A DNA stretch of 13,832 nucleotides from Chloroflexi bacterium RBG_16_60_22 (GCA_001796935.1 MGNX01000047.1:19442-33273); one strand, 5' to 3'. Counted from the stretch's first letter, positions 1-7,488 are shown. Translations and numbers: made by a program. Notes: generated by a model not told the origin, from the sequence alone.

Positions 1-796
1 GCATCAGCAGCGGCGACGCCGTACCGGTGTTGCCGATGTCGTTATAAAGAGTGTCCTGCACCTGCGCTTTGTCCAGCTTGAGCCGCCGCGCCAGGGCGGC
101 GTGCTGCCGGGCATCGGCGGCGTAATAGACTACTCTGGCAAAGTCCCCGATAGCCAGCTTGTATTTTGCCAGCAGGCCGGAAATCACCGACTGCATCGTC
201 GGGAGGTAGCCCGCCTCGTCGATGAACCGGCCTTCGGCGGCGCGGATAAAGGTCTCGCCCTCGATGCGCCAGTAATCGGTGAAATCGTTGAAAATAGAGT
301 AGCTGCCCTCGACTTCGGCGATGACGCCCTCCGACCCCACCATCAGGGCGGCGGCGCCGTCCCCGAGGGTTTGTTCTAGGGTACCCCTGGCGGCGGCCGG
401 GCGGGTGTCCCCGGCAGCGACGATAACATTCTGCGCCGAACCGGCCCTGACCGCATCGATGGCCGATTTCAGGGCGATGGCCGGGGCCCGGAGGGAGTCG
501 GTGATATCGGCGGTATGGCACCCGGCGGCGAGGTCGGCGGCGCTGGCCACGATAGCGGCCGACTGTTTTTCTTGATAGGGGGCGGTGGTCGTCGCCAGCG
601 ACAGACCGTCGGCTTTTCCCCCGCTCCGCCCCAGGCAGTCCAGCGCGGCCGCCACGGCCATGGTCACGGTATCCTCGTCGTAGCCCGCCACCGCCTTCGC
701 GCCCCCCGCGCTCCGCCCTGCCCATGCTTTAGCGATTTCTTCACGGTTCAGCCGGTAGATGGGGAGATAGGCTCCCACCGACGTAATACCTACCAT
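1..796 (-). CDS. HMG-CoA synthase-like thiolase-fold protein (3' end outside window)
   Basis: Open from ATG at 796 through the left edge, 265 codons visible, no stop in the window. The start has an AGGAAGG Shine-Dalgarno about 8 nt upstream and begins MVGITSVGAYLPIYRL, the usual opening of the HMG-CoA synthase-like/KAS III-like thiolase fold. Further family marks are LGDGAAALMVG (about residues 136-146) and GNTGTASPLL near the visible end. Members usually condense or transfer acyl groups on CoA thioesters in the cytoplasm and often lie next to thiolase and DUF35 OB-fold genes; the downstream neighbour is not visible. By eye, HMG-CoA synthase's catalytic Glu, Cys and His fall at Thr70, Leu102 and Tyr225. 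The nearest Cys is residue 93, in AAGCHTAD. The fold family looks safe, but the reaction is unknown and true HMG-CoA synthase activity is doubtful. It has its own promoter and appears to be separate from the efflux operon upstream. Confidence 0.82.
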   Translation of the reverse strand, partial: MVGITSVGAYLPIYRLNREEIAKAWAGRSAGGAKAVAGYDEDTVTMAVAAALDCLGRSGGKADGLSLATTTAPYQEKQSAAIVASAADLAAGCHTADITDSLRAPAIALKSAIDAVRAGSAQNVIVAAGDTRPAAARGTLEQTLGDGAAALMVGSEGVIAEVEGSYSIFNDFTDYWRIEGETFIRAAEGRFIDEAGYLPTMQSVISGLLAKYKLAIGDFARVVYYAADARQHAALARRLKLDKAQVQDTLYNDIGNTGTASPLLM

Positions 797-894
797 TTTC
801 AGGCCTTCCTTTCTCCCGGAGCGGGCGCGTTTAGAGGCGAGCAGCAGGATGCTTAAAAGCGCGGCAGGACCGCCGCCCGCCGGCAGATGTAAAC

Positions 895-924
895 ATATTA
901 TGACGTAGCATGTCCGCGCGTCAA
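895..924 (-). promoter_or_regulatory. Sigma70-type promoter of the HMG-CoA synthase-like gene
   Basis: On the minus strand, TTGACG (924-919) and TAATAT (900-895) are separated by 18 nt. This leaves a leader of roughly 90 nt before the ATG at 796. An inverted repeat TGACG/CGTCA (901-905 and 919-923) sits in the spacer and the -35 end. The octamer ATGACGTA occurs at 900-907 and again at 955-962, so a repressor operator is possible but unproven. Confidence 0.6.
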
Positions 925-978
925 ATGGGAGAAGCCACGGGAGCCTCGGATTTAATGACGTATCGCCGGTGACCGGGA

Positions 979-2205
979 CTATTCCGACCTCAGGGCGTCG
1001 ATGGGGTTGAGGCGGGAGGCGTTCCAGGCGGGGTAGAACCCGAAGAACAGGCCGATGCCCACCGATACGGAAACAGCCAGGACGACGATGTCCGGCGCCA
1101 CCAGGGTGTTCATCACGCCGAGCCGGTTGATGATATAGGATATTCCCCATCCGGCGATTACCCCGATAATGCCGCCGGCGAAGGTCAGGAAGGCCGCCTC
1201 GATGAGGAACTGGCCCCAGATATCACGCTCCCGGGCGCCCAGCGCCTTGCGGATGCCTATCTCCCGCGTCCTTTCCAGGACGGAGACGAGCATGATGTTC
1301 ATCACGCCGATGCCGCCTACCAGCAGGGAGATGGCGGCGATGGCCCCCAGCAGCAGGGTCATCGTGCCGATGGCCTCGGAAAGGGTGCTGGCGATTTCCT
1401 CCGTGGACATGATGTTGAAATCGTTATCCGCGGCAGGGGAGAGATGGTGACGGGTGCGCAGGAGGGAGGTAATTTCATCGATGACCGACTGGTTCTTATC
1501 GGCATCGCTGACCGTGATGGCGATGGAGGAGACGATGCGGCCGCCCTGGGCGGTGCGCGGCTGGGCGACCGTCTGCTGCATGGCGGTCAGCGGGATGTAG
1601 ATGGCGTCGTCCGGGGAGCCGAACATGGCCCCCTTGCTCTGCAGGACGCCGATGACCCGGACGATAATCGTCCCCATGCGCATCTGCTGCCCGACCGGTT
1701 CGGAGCTGGGGAAAAGGGTCTCGGCGACGTTGGAGCCGAGCACGGCTACCTTGGCCCCGCGCTGGTATTCGTCCGCGGTAAAGAAGGAGCCGCTGGCAAT
1801 CTTGAGGTTGTTTACATTCATATATTCCGGGGTGGTGCCGGTGACCTGGGAGTTCGTGTTCTTGCCGCCGACCACCAGCTGAAGGTTGCTGTTATATGAC
1901 GGGGCCACGGCGGCGATGTTGTCGATTCGTTGTGATATAGCCTCGGAGTCCTCTATCGTTAGCGTCTGCGAGATGCCACCCCGGATGCCGCCGAAGGTGA
2001 AGGCGCCGGGGCGGACGGTGACCAGGTTCGAGCCGAGGTTCTGGATATTGGAGAGGATTTGGGCCTCGGCGCCCCGCCCCACGGACATCAGGGTAATCAC
2101 GGCGCCGACGCCGATGACGATGCCCAGGATAGTCAGGAAGCTGCGCAGTTTGTGGGTGATGACGCCCGTCCAGGCGGTGGTCAGGGGGTCGAGCCATTTC
2201 CTCAC
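979..2205 (-). CDS. MacB-like ABC transporter permease (FtsX/MacB_PCD family)
   Basis: 408 aa membrane subunit of a MacB/LolCE-type mechanotransmission ABC system. Transmembrane helix 1 is at about residues 20-42 (RSFLTILGIVIGVGAVITL). A large extracytoplasmic MacB periplasmic-core-type domain spans about 45-275, and three helices at about 283-400 form the FtsX domain. The coupling motif ERTREIGIRKALGA follows helix 2, as in MacB. The length is near that of permeases encoded apart from their ATPase; E. coli MacB is a fusion of the two. The start is GTG at 2205, overlapping the ATPase stop by 4 nt (GTGA) with GGAGG 7 nt upstream, so the two are translationally coupled. It is the last gene of the adaptor-ATPase-permease operon. 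It probably extrudes a hydrophobic compound, peptide or lipid with the adaptor and ATPase; the substrate cannot be read from sequence. Confidence 0.93.
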   Translation of the reverse strand: MRKWLDPLTTAWTGVITHKLRSFLTILGIVIGVGAVITLMSVGRGAEAQILSNIQNLGSNLVTVRPGAFTFGGIRGGISQTLTIEDSEAISQRIDNIAAVAPSYNSNLQLVVGGKNTNSQVTGTTPEYMNVNNLKIASGSFFTADEYQRGAKVAVLGSNVAETLFPSSEPVGQQMRMGTIIVRVIGVLQSKGAMFGSPDDAIYIPLTAMQQTVAQPRTAQGGRIVSSIAITVSDADKNQSVIDEITSLLRTRHHLSPAADNDFNIMSTEEIASTLSEAIGTMTLLLGAIAAISLLVGGIGVMNIMLVSVLERTREIGIRKALGARERDIWGQFLIEAAFLTFAGGIIGVIAGWGISYIINRLGVMNTLVAPDIVVLAVSVSVGIGLFFGFYPAWNASRLNPIDALRSE

Positions 2206-2870
2206 GGCGTTTCCTCCGAGACGACCTGCCCGTCCATGAGGTTGATAATACGCTGGCAGTGGCTGGCGATACCGGCATCGTGGGTAATCATAATCAGGGT
2301 AATGCCCTGCTCGGCGTGCAGCGAGGTCAGGATGTTGATTATCTCCTGGCCGGACTTGCTGTCCAGGTTACCGGTAGGCTCGTCGGCGAGTATCAGGGGG
2401 GGATTTTTCACCAGCGCCCGGGCGATGGCCACGCGCTGCTGCTCGCCGCCGGAAAGCTCCGTGGGGCGGTGGCCGGCCCGCTCACCGAGGCCGACCCTGA
2501 CCAGGGCGTCCGTGGCCTTCTGGCGGTCGCTGCCGCCGACGTACCTCATGCCGAGCTCTACGTTGGCCAGCGCCGAGAGACGCGGCAGCAGGTTGAAGGT
2601 CTGGAAGACGAAGCCGATTTTACGTCCCCTGACCTGCGCCAGCTCGCCACTGCTGAAGCGGCTGACCTCGCGGTCGTCCAGGTAGTACTTCCCGGAGGTC
2701 GGCTTGTCCAGGCAGCCCATCAGGTTGAGCATGGTGGACTTCCCCGAGCCGGAGGGCCCCATGATGGCCACCAGCTCGCCCTGCTTGATATCCAGGTTTA
2801 CCTCCCGGAGCACGGTCAACTCCCGTTTGCCCATGGGGTAGGTCTTGGTGATGTTCTCCAGTCTGATCAT
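2202..2870 (-). CDS. ABC transporter ATP-binding protein, MacB/LolD type
   Basis: 222 aa cytoplasmic ATPase that powers the adjacent permease. All nucleotide-binding elements are intact: Walker A GPSGSGKS (38-45), Q-loop Gln90 in FVFQTFNLLP, signature LSGGEQQ (139-145), Walker B LILADEP (159-165) followed by TGNLDS (the D-loop), and switch His197 in ITHD. The FVFQTFNLLP and DEPTGNLDS wording is typical of the MacB/LolD/FtsE subgroup (family COG1136). The ATG at 2870 lies 14 nt after the adaptor stop, and its stop overlaps the permease start by 4 nt, so the three genes form a tight operon. No missing key residues. Confidence 0.96.
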   Translation of the reverse strand: MIRLENITKTYPMGKRELTVLREVNLDIKQGELVAIMGPSGSGKSTMLNLMGCLDKPTSGKYYLDDREVSRFSSGELAQVRGRKIGFVFQTFNLLPRLSALANVELGMRYVGGSDRQKATDALVRVGLGERAGHRPTELSGGEQQRVAIARALVKNPPLILADEPTGNLDSKSGQEIINILTSLHAEQGITLIMITHDAGIASHCQRIINLMDGQVVSEETP

Positions 2871-2884
2871 CGGCGGCGATTTCC

Positions 2885-4606
2885 TTAGCGGCGCGGCACT
2901 GGACCGAAGAAGGGCATGCCTCCCCGGGGCGCCGATGACGAAGTTGACGTCACCACCGTGCCCTGCGGGACGAGTACCTTTTCTCCTTCTTCCAGGCCTT
3001 CGGTAATCTCCGTGTGCTGCCAGTCGCTGATGCCGGTCTGCACGGCGCGCTTCTCCGGAGCGCCGGAGGCGGTGACCACCTGTACGTAGCTCCGGGTCCC
3101 TTCATGGGAAACGGCGGCATTGGGTACCAGCAGGGCATTGGTCCTCTGGGCCACGGTGATGCTCACGGTGACGGTCAGTCCTTCTCGTAGCTGGAAATCG
3201 GCCGGCAACGCGCCCGAGACCTGGCTCTGTGCCGCCTGGCTGCTCTGCCCGGACACCGCTCCCGAAGGCGACGTGAAACCGGCGGGAGGTCCCTGTTTCA
3301 TCAGCTCCTCGGCCTGTGCCCGGGTCATGCGGCCCGCTTCAACGGCCCGCTGCAGCGGCAGCGGCAGTTCTCCTGAGGCGGTATCCGCCGCGGCCGGCGC
3401 TCCGGTCGACGGCTCTTGCGGGAGAGCCGCTTCAACCGGGTCCAGCTCCACCCTGACAACATAGTTGACCACGCCGGATTGTATGGTGGCGGTGGGGGCG
3501 ATGTGGGTGACTTTAGCCGGCAGCTTTACCCCCGTCAAGGAGTCAGCCTGGACATAGGCCTGCCCGCCCAGCTTCACCTGGAGGATATCCATCTCGCTGA
3601 CGAGAATATCGGCCTCGAACTTGGCAGGGTCGGCAATCTGGACGGCTACCGTGCCCTTGAGGACTTCATCTCCGCCGGCCACTTTGACACTGGTCACGAA
3701 CCCGTCAAACGGGGCCTTAATCTCCGGGCTCTTGGCCCGGGCTTTTTCCAGGGCTTTCCCGGCATCGGCCAGGGACTTTTCGGCGTCGGCCAGTTTCCCC
3801 TGGACCAGGGCAAGGTTCAGTTCCTTCAGGGAAACGTCCGCGGCCACTTCACTCAGGTCTTCCCGGGCGTTCGCCAGAGATATCTCGGCGGCCTCCACCT
3901 GCTTCTTCTTGAGGTCAAGCTCGCGGCTGTCGTAACCGGCGATGGTGTTATCGAAGTTCGCCTGGGCGGTGTCCAGCCTGTCCTTGGCGCGCTCGAAGGC
4001 CAGAAGCCAGTCGTCTACGCTGATATTCCCCGATTCTTTGAGGGTCGTGTTGACATACAGGTACCAGGCCTTGGCCTTGTTCAGTTCGGCGGTTACCGCA
4101 CTTAAATCGGTAGCGGCAATGCCCGCCGTCAGGGTATTTTGCGCCTGCTGCAGGCTTATCTGGGCGTTGAGTACCGCCAGGCCCTTGGTGGTCTCGGCGT
4201 CACGGGCGTTTTTCAGGTTCTGCCCGGCGGTCTGCAGGTTAATCTGTGCCTGGGTGAGGTCGCGCTCCCGGGCAGTCACCGCATCCTCCAGGTTACCCAG
4301 TTCGTCGGCCCATTCTTCCGTGTCCAGCGTGGCCAGAACCTGCCCCTCCGTCACCGTGTCCCCGGCCTCCACCAGCACGTTTTCGACCGTTCCCTTCGCG
4401 TAGAAGAGGTCGATGGGCAGGTCCTCGGTGTGGGACAGGGCCAGGTTGCCGGCGGCCGTAATCTCCAGGGTAAGGTCGCCGCGGGTTACCTCGGCCGGCT
4501 GGCCCTGGGATGCGGCGGCTTCATCCTCCCCCGCGCCGCAGCCCGCCAGCAAGACGGTGAGAATTCCCAGGACAGTTATCACCAGGGCTATCTTGAAGAC
4601 CTTCAT
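2885..4606 (-). CDS. Efflux adaptor lipoprotein, HlyD/MacA (RND-type periplasmic adaptor) family
   Basis: 573 aa. The start chosen is ATG at 4606 (MKVFKIALV) with AGGAG 8 nt upstream; the reading frame stays open to 4684, but that extension has no signal and covers the regulatory box. It has a lipoprotein signal peptide with lipobox LAGC (Cys23). The first half of the lipoyl/barrel region is at about 40-100. A long Ala/Leu/Lys-rich helical hairpin at about 100-292 is probably coiled coil. The return strand IKAPFDGFVTSV is at 296-307, the beta-barrel at about 325-390, and a membrane-proximal domain with LLVPNAAV at about 475-552. Between the barrel and the last domain is an unusual Ala/Pro/Ser/Gln-rich insert (about 390-470) that holds a short amphipathic stretch, LQRAVEAGRMTRAQAEELMK. 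MacA proteins are usually about 370-400 aa, so this one is long. It should link substrate or permease outside the membrane; no outer-membrane TolC partner is visible. Confidence 0.9.
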   Translation of the reverse strand: MKVFKIALVITVLGILTVLLAGCGAGEDEAAASQGQPAEVTRGDLTLEITAAGNLALSHTEDLPIDLFYAKGTVENVLVEAGDTVTEGQVLATLDTEEWADELGNLEDAVTARERDLTQAQINLQTAGQNLKNARDAETTKGLAVLNAQISLQQAQNTLTAGIAATDLSAVTAELNKAKAWYLYVNTTLKESGNISVDDWLLAFERAKDRLDTAQANFDNTIAGYDSRELDLKKKQVEAAEISLANAREDLSEVAADVSLKELNLALVQGKLADAEKSLADAGKALEKARAKSPEIKAPFDGFVTSVKVAGGDEVLKGTVAVQIADPAKFEADILVSEMDILQVKLGGQAYVQADSLTGVKLPAKVTHIAPTATIQSGVVNYVVRVELDPVEAALPQEPSTGAPAAADTASGELPLPLQRAVEAGRMTRAQAEELMKQGPPAGFTSPSGAVSGQSSQAAQSQVSGALPADFQLREGLTVTVSITVAQRTNALLVPNAAVSHEGTRSYVQVVTASGAPEKRAVQTGISDWQHTEITEGLEEGEKVLVPQGTVVTSTSSSAPRGGMPFFGPVPRR

Positions 4607-4659
4607 TTTTATCTCCTGTTTCCCCTCCCCGGACGGGTTCAGGTTTATTGCCAACCAAC

Positions 4660-4691
4660 AGTATGTCAGGCCATTGTTAAGCAAATATTAA
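4660..4691 (-). promoter_or_regulatory. Pho-box-like direct repeat and -10 upstream of the adaptor-ABC operon
   Basis: The minus strand reads TTAATA (4691-4686), TTTGC, TTAACA (4680-4675), giving two hexamers with an 11-bp period. A -10-like CATACT (4665-4660) lies 9 nt downstream. The adaptor ATG is at 4606. The same arrangement stands before the response regulator gene and the small exported protein gene. OmpR/PhoP-family regulators characteristically bind such 11-bp-period direct repeats (for example B. subtilis PhoP on TTAACA-type repeats). I infer binding by the regulator encoded at 6061-6756. Confidence 0.62.
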
Positions 4692-4703
4692 CACTACGGC
4701 GTA

Positions 4704-6071
4704 TTATGCGGAAACGGGCAGGGTAAAGGTGAAGGTGGTCCCGTGCCCCGGTTCGCTCCGGACCTCGATCGTGCCACCGTGTGCCTCCACCATGCGTTTG
4801 GCGATGGTCAGCCCCAGGCCGCTGCCGCCGGTGGCGCGGGTGCGGGACCTGTCCACGCGGTAGAACCGTTCGAAGATGAAGGGCAGGTCCGCGGCGCTGA
4901 TGCCCTCGCCGGTGTCGGTCACGCTGACATAGACCAGGCCGGCCTCGTGCCGGGCCCTGACCGTGATACGGCCTTCCGGGCCGGTATGCACCACCGCGTT
5001 GTCCAGGAGGTTGTGCAGGACCTGCCTGATGCGGTGGGAATCGATATTAACGCCCGGCAACCCTTCGGGAAGGTTGGTCGAAATATTGAGGTGCTTGGCG
5101 GACGCCTTGGGCTGCAGGGAAGTCACGGTCTCCCTGACCAGACGGGAGATATCCTCCGACTGCCGGACCAGGTTGAGCTCGCCGGCATCTGCCAGGCTCA
5201 GCTCCTGAAGGTCCTTGACCAGCCGCGAAAGAGTGGACGTCTCTTCGCTGAGGGAGCGGATAGCGTCTTCGTCCGGCTGAATAACGCCGTCGCGGATGGC
5301 CTCCAGGTAGCCGCTGAGGTTGGAGAGGGGCGTCCTCAGTTCGTGAGCGACGTCTGCCACCATGCCGCGGCGGAGTCGCTCGTTGCGTTCCAGGTTATCG
5401 GCCATGGTGTTGAAGGACTCGGCCAGCTCGCCCACCTCGCCCTTGTCCCGGGAAGGCACCCTCCGGGAGAAGTCGCCCTTGCCGAACTGCCGGGCGGCGC
5501 CGGTCAGGGCTTTGACGGGTGCCAGGATGCGCCGCGATAGCATGAAGGTCAGCAGGATGGCGATGGCGATGGCCAGCAGGCCCCCCCAGAGGAAGAAACG
5601 CCCGATGGTGCGGTAGGTGATTTGCATCGAGGCACGGGCGATATCCCGCGATTCCCCGTGGCTGATATAGAGCCTCCCGATATCGGCACCCGCCGGGCCC
5701 ATCGTTCCCATAATTCCCGGCGTGGCGGACATGGGCACGCCCGGAGTTTCCGTCTGGTAGGTCACGCCCAGGAGCTTCTCGTCGGAATCGGCCACCACCG
5801 TGCCGTCGTCCTCGGTCAGGATGATGCGGCGTCCGTAGACATCGCCCCACTGGACCACCAGCGGCTGTATCCCCTCCCAGCTCCCGGCGAAAAAGTAGTA
5901 GCGGGAAAGGTCCATCGCCACCCGCCGGTCCTGGGACTGCTCCAGGCGCTGTTCGAAGCGGCTGATTTCGCCGCGGGTGGTATGGTAGGTGAAAAAAAAC
6001 ACCGAGCCGATGATGACGATGATGACGATGGCGAAGGCGGCCAGCAGGCGGAAGGTGAGGCTATGAAACAC
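4704..6071 (-). CDS. Membrane sensor histidine kinase (BaeS/PhoR-like, HAMP-HisKA-HATPase)
   Basis: 455 aa. The start chosen is GTG at 6071, with GGAGG 6 nt upstream and an 11-nt overlap with the response regulator's 3' end; the frame is open to 6206, but that would lie wholly inside the regulator gene. Transmembrane 1 is at about 7-28. An extracytoplasmic sensor domain of about 125 aa (30-155) is followed by transmembrane 2 (about 158-178) and HAMP (about 179-232). The HisKA dimerisation helix carries phospho-acceptor His243 in DVAHELRTPL. The ATPase domain has N-box HNLLDNAV (353-360), G1 DTGEG (386-390), F-box FERFYR and G2 GGSGLGL (415-421). All catalytic motifs are present. It should autophosphorylate and act on the co-transcribed OmpR-type regulator. 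The signal is unknown, but the linked MacB-type pump and small exported protein suggest envelope stress or a toxic compound. Confidence 0.95.
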   Translation of the reverse strand: MFHSLTFRLLAAFAIVIIVIIGSVFFFTYHTTRGEISRFEQRLEQSQDRRVAMDLSRYYFFAGSWEGIQPLVVQWGDVYGRRIILTEDDGTVVADSDEKLLGVTYQTETPGVPMSATPGIMGTMGPAGADIGRLYISHGESRDIARASMQITYRTIGRFFLWGGLLAIAIAILLTFMLSRRILAPVKALTGAARQFGKGDFSRRVPSRDKGEVGELAESFNTMADNLERNERLRRGMVADVAHELRTPLSNLSGYLEAIRDGVIQPDEDAIRSLSEETSTLSRLVKDLQELSLADAGELNLVRQSEDISRLVRETVTSLQPKASAKHLNISTNLPEGLPGVNIDSHRIRQVLHNLLDNAVVHTGPEGRITVRARHEAGLVYVSVTDTGEGISAADLPFIFERFYRVDRSRTRATGGSGLGLTIAKRMVEAHGGTIEVRSEPGHGTTFTFTLPVSA

Positions 6072-6756
6072 CGTTGTCCTCCAGGAGCTTGTAGCCGGCG
6101 CCGTACACGGTCTTGATGAACCTGGGGTGGCGGGGGTCCGGCTCGAGCTTGCGGCGCAGCTTGAGGATGTGGACATCGATGGTGCGGTCGAAGCCGTCGA
6201 AATCAAAGCCGAGCGCCTTCTCGATAATCTGTGCCCGACTGAACACGCGTCCCGGTTCCTTGACGAGCGCCCCCAGCACCTTGAACTCGATGGGCGTGAG
6301 GTTCAGCGACCTTCCGTCAAGGTAGGCCTCGTGCTTGAGAAAGTTGACGGTGAGGGCGCCGTGCTCGATTTTCTCCGGTCCCCTTTCACCGGGGAGGCGG
6401 CGGAGCACCGCCCGTACCCTGGCCGCCAGCTCCCGGGGACTGAAAGGCTTGGTCACGTAGTCGTCCGCCCCGGTGTCCAGGCCGGCCAGGCGGTCGTCGT
6501 CGGTGGCGCGTGCCGTGAGCATGATGATGGGGACATCGGACTCGGCCCGGAGGACGCGGCATATCTCCAGCCCGTCGATGCCGGGCAGCATGAGGTCCAG
6601 TACGATAAGGTCGGGGTGGCTCTCCCGGGCCAGGCGCAGGGCTTCGTTGCCTTCGTAAGCGGTAAGGACACGGTAGCCGTCCCGGTTCAGGTAGAGCTTG
6701 ACCAGCTCCACTGTCTTGACGTCATCGTCAACTACCAGGACCCTTTTCCCCATCAT
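6061..6756 (-). CDS. OmpR/PhoB-family response regulator
   Basis: 231 aa from ATG at 6756 (MMGKRVLVVDDD), with TGAGG 9 nt upstream. The very next ATG (6753) is an alternative; the frame runs open to 6807, but that would start inside the operator. The receiver domain (about 4-120) has acidic residues Asp11 and Asp12, phospho-acceptor Asp54 in IVLDLMLPG, Thr81 and Lys103 in TKPF. The winged-helix DNA-binding domain (about 130-226) has the typical LTPIEFKVL, the recognition-helix region RTIDVHILKLRRKL and the wing VYGAGYKL. It is first in a two-gene operon with the kinase, and their reading frames overlap by 11 nt. The direct repeat in its own promoter suggests autoregulation, and matching repeats upstream of the adaptor operon and the small exported protein gene suggest both are its targets. 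Confidence 0.96.
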   Translation of the reverse strand: MMGKRVLVVDDDVKTVELVKLYLNRDGYRVLTAYEGNEALRLARESHPDLIVLDLMLPGIDGLEICRVLRAESDVPIIMLTARATDDDRLAGLDTGADDYVTKPFSPRELAARVRAVLRRLPGERGPEKIEHGALTVNFLKHEAYLDGRSLNLTPIEFKVLGALVKEPGRVFSRAQIIEKALGFDFDGFDRTIDVHILKLRRKLEPDPRHPRFIKTVYGAGYKLLEDNGVS

Positions 6757-6793
6757 CGCCGATGTCCTCAGACCCGTTTCCAGCTTCCATCTA

Positions 6794-6825
6794 ATGTTAT
6801 AACACAAATATTAAGAAATTGTTAA
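6794..6825 (-). promoter_or_regulatory. Pho-box-like direct repeat and -10 upstream of the response regulator operon
   Basis: The minus strand reads TTAACA (6825-6820), ATTTC, TTAATA (6814-6809), an 11-bp-period direct repeat. Nine nt further is TAACAT (6799-6794); an overlapping TATAAC (6801-6796) is an equally good -10, 18 nt after TTAACA used as a -35. The regulator's ATG is at 6756. This is the likely autoregulatory promoter. Confidence 0.65.
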
Positions 6826-6836
6826 TTGGGGTAAAA

Positions 6837-6863
6837 GGGAGGGAGGGGGAAAATCCCCCTCCC
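6837..6863 (-). terminator. Hairpin after the small exported protein gene
   Basis: There is a perfect 10-bp inverted repeat, GGGAGGGGGA (6841-6850) and TCCCCCTCCC (6854-6863), with a 3-nt loop. On the minus strand it is followed by TCCCTTTTACC, a short T-run. It lies 43 nt past the stop at 6906 and just before the response regulator promoter, so it probably insulates the two units. The T-run is weak. Confidence 0.55.
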
Positions 6864-6905
6864 GTGGTTGATTCCTGTTCTGTTTTCCGTGGAATATGCC
6901 GGTTA

Positions 6906-7349
6906 TTACTGGGTGGTATCCGGCGCTTGCCAGCCGTTGAAGCCCGGGCCGGGTCCGCCGCGGAAGCCGCCGAAGCCGCGGTGCCCGCCGAAGGCATGCA
7001 TGCCGGGCCCAAACGGGCCGACATCCGGTCGGGACTGGACCCAGTCTTCCCACGCCTTGAGCTGGTCCTCGGTTATTTTACCCTCGTCAAGGAGCTTCTG
7101 CTTGAAGGCTTCGCGGGCTTCAGTCATCAGCTCTTGCCTGGCCTGCGTAAAGGCGTTCTGGAGCGCGTCGGTATCGAGGGCCTCTCCCGTCTTGGCCTCG
7201 TAGATGGCCGCTACCCTTTCCGTGAAAGCCGCGCCGTTGGCCGGGCCGGTGCCGTCTCCCGTATTAGCCAGGACCACCCCTCCGACGGTCCCGGCCAGTG
7301 TGACGACCGCCAGTAGCGCGATGATGATAACCTTCTTACTTTTCAACAT
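6906..7349 (-). CDS. Small exported Gly/His-rich protein (DUF2680-like, envelope-stress associated)
   Basis: 147 aa from ATG at 7349, chosen for its strong AAAGGAGG Shine-Dalgarno 7 nt upstream. A Lys-rich N-terminus precedes a hydrophobic segment (about 7-28, VIIIALLAVVTLAGTVGG), either a signal peptide without a lipobox or an anchor. Residues about 42-108 form a charged helical region (FTQARQELMTEAREAFKQ, then LLDEGKITEDQLKAWEDWV) that resembles the DUF2680 type of short exported proteins. The tail (about 110-140) is rich in Gly, Phe, Pro and His (FGGHRGFGGFRGG) and could bind metal or stay disordered. Such proteins are often found beside two-component and ABC efflux genes; the function is unknown and the family call is from memory of the pattern. 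It is monocistronic, has its own copy of the direct-repeat box, and is probably part of the regulon. Confidence 0.8.
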   Translation of the reverse strand: MLKSKKVIIIALLAVVTLAGTVGGVVLANTGDGTGPANGAAFTERVAAIYEAKTGEALDTDALQNAFTQARQELMTEAREAFKQKLLDEGKITEDQLKAWEDWVQSRPDVGPFGPGMHAFGGHRGFGGFRGGPGPGFNGWQAPDTTQ

Positions 7350-7373
7350 GTTTTCTACCTCCTTTCTGAGAAC

Positions 7374-7405
7374 AGCATAACAGACGAATATTAAAAACCG
7401 GTTAA
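7374..7405 (-). promoter_or_regulatory. Pho-box-like direct repeat and -10 upstream of the small exported protein gene
   Basis: The minus strand reads TTAACC (7405-7400), GGTTT, TTAATA (7394-7389), period 11. A -10-like TATGCT (7379-7374) lies 9 nt downstream. The start codon is at 7349. Spacing between box and -10 matches that of the other two sites. Confidence 0.6.
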
Positions 7406-7488
7406 TATTCACCGGAAGCACGGAAGTTTTTCAAGGGTGTATGGAATAGTTCTCCACGGCCGTTCCAGGTTAGCGGCGGCTGATTCTT

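Noticed and set aside
42..725. Minus-strand frame of 227 codons overlapping the HMG-CoA synthase-like gene
   Set aside because: Its translation is Arg/Gly/Pro-rich with no recognisable motif. The frame starting at 796 gives clear thiolase-fold sequence with a ribosome binding site.
961..978. CCGGT-C-ACCGG palindrome just after the permease stop as a terminator
   Set aside because: The stem is short, the loop is a single base and no T-run follows on the minus strand.
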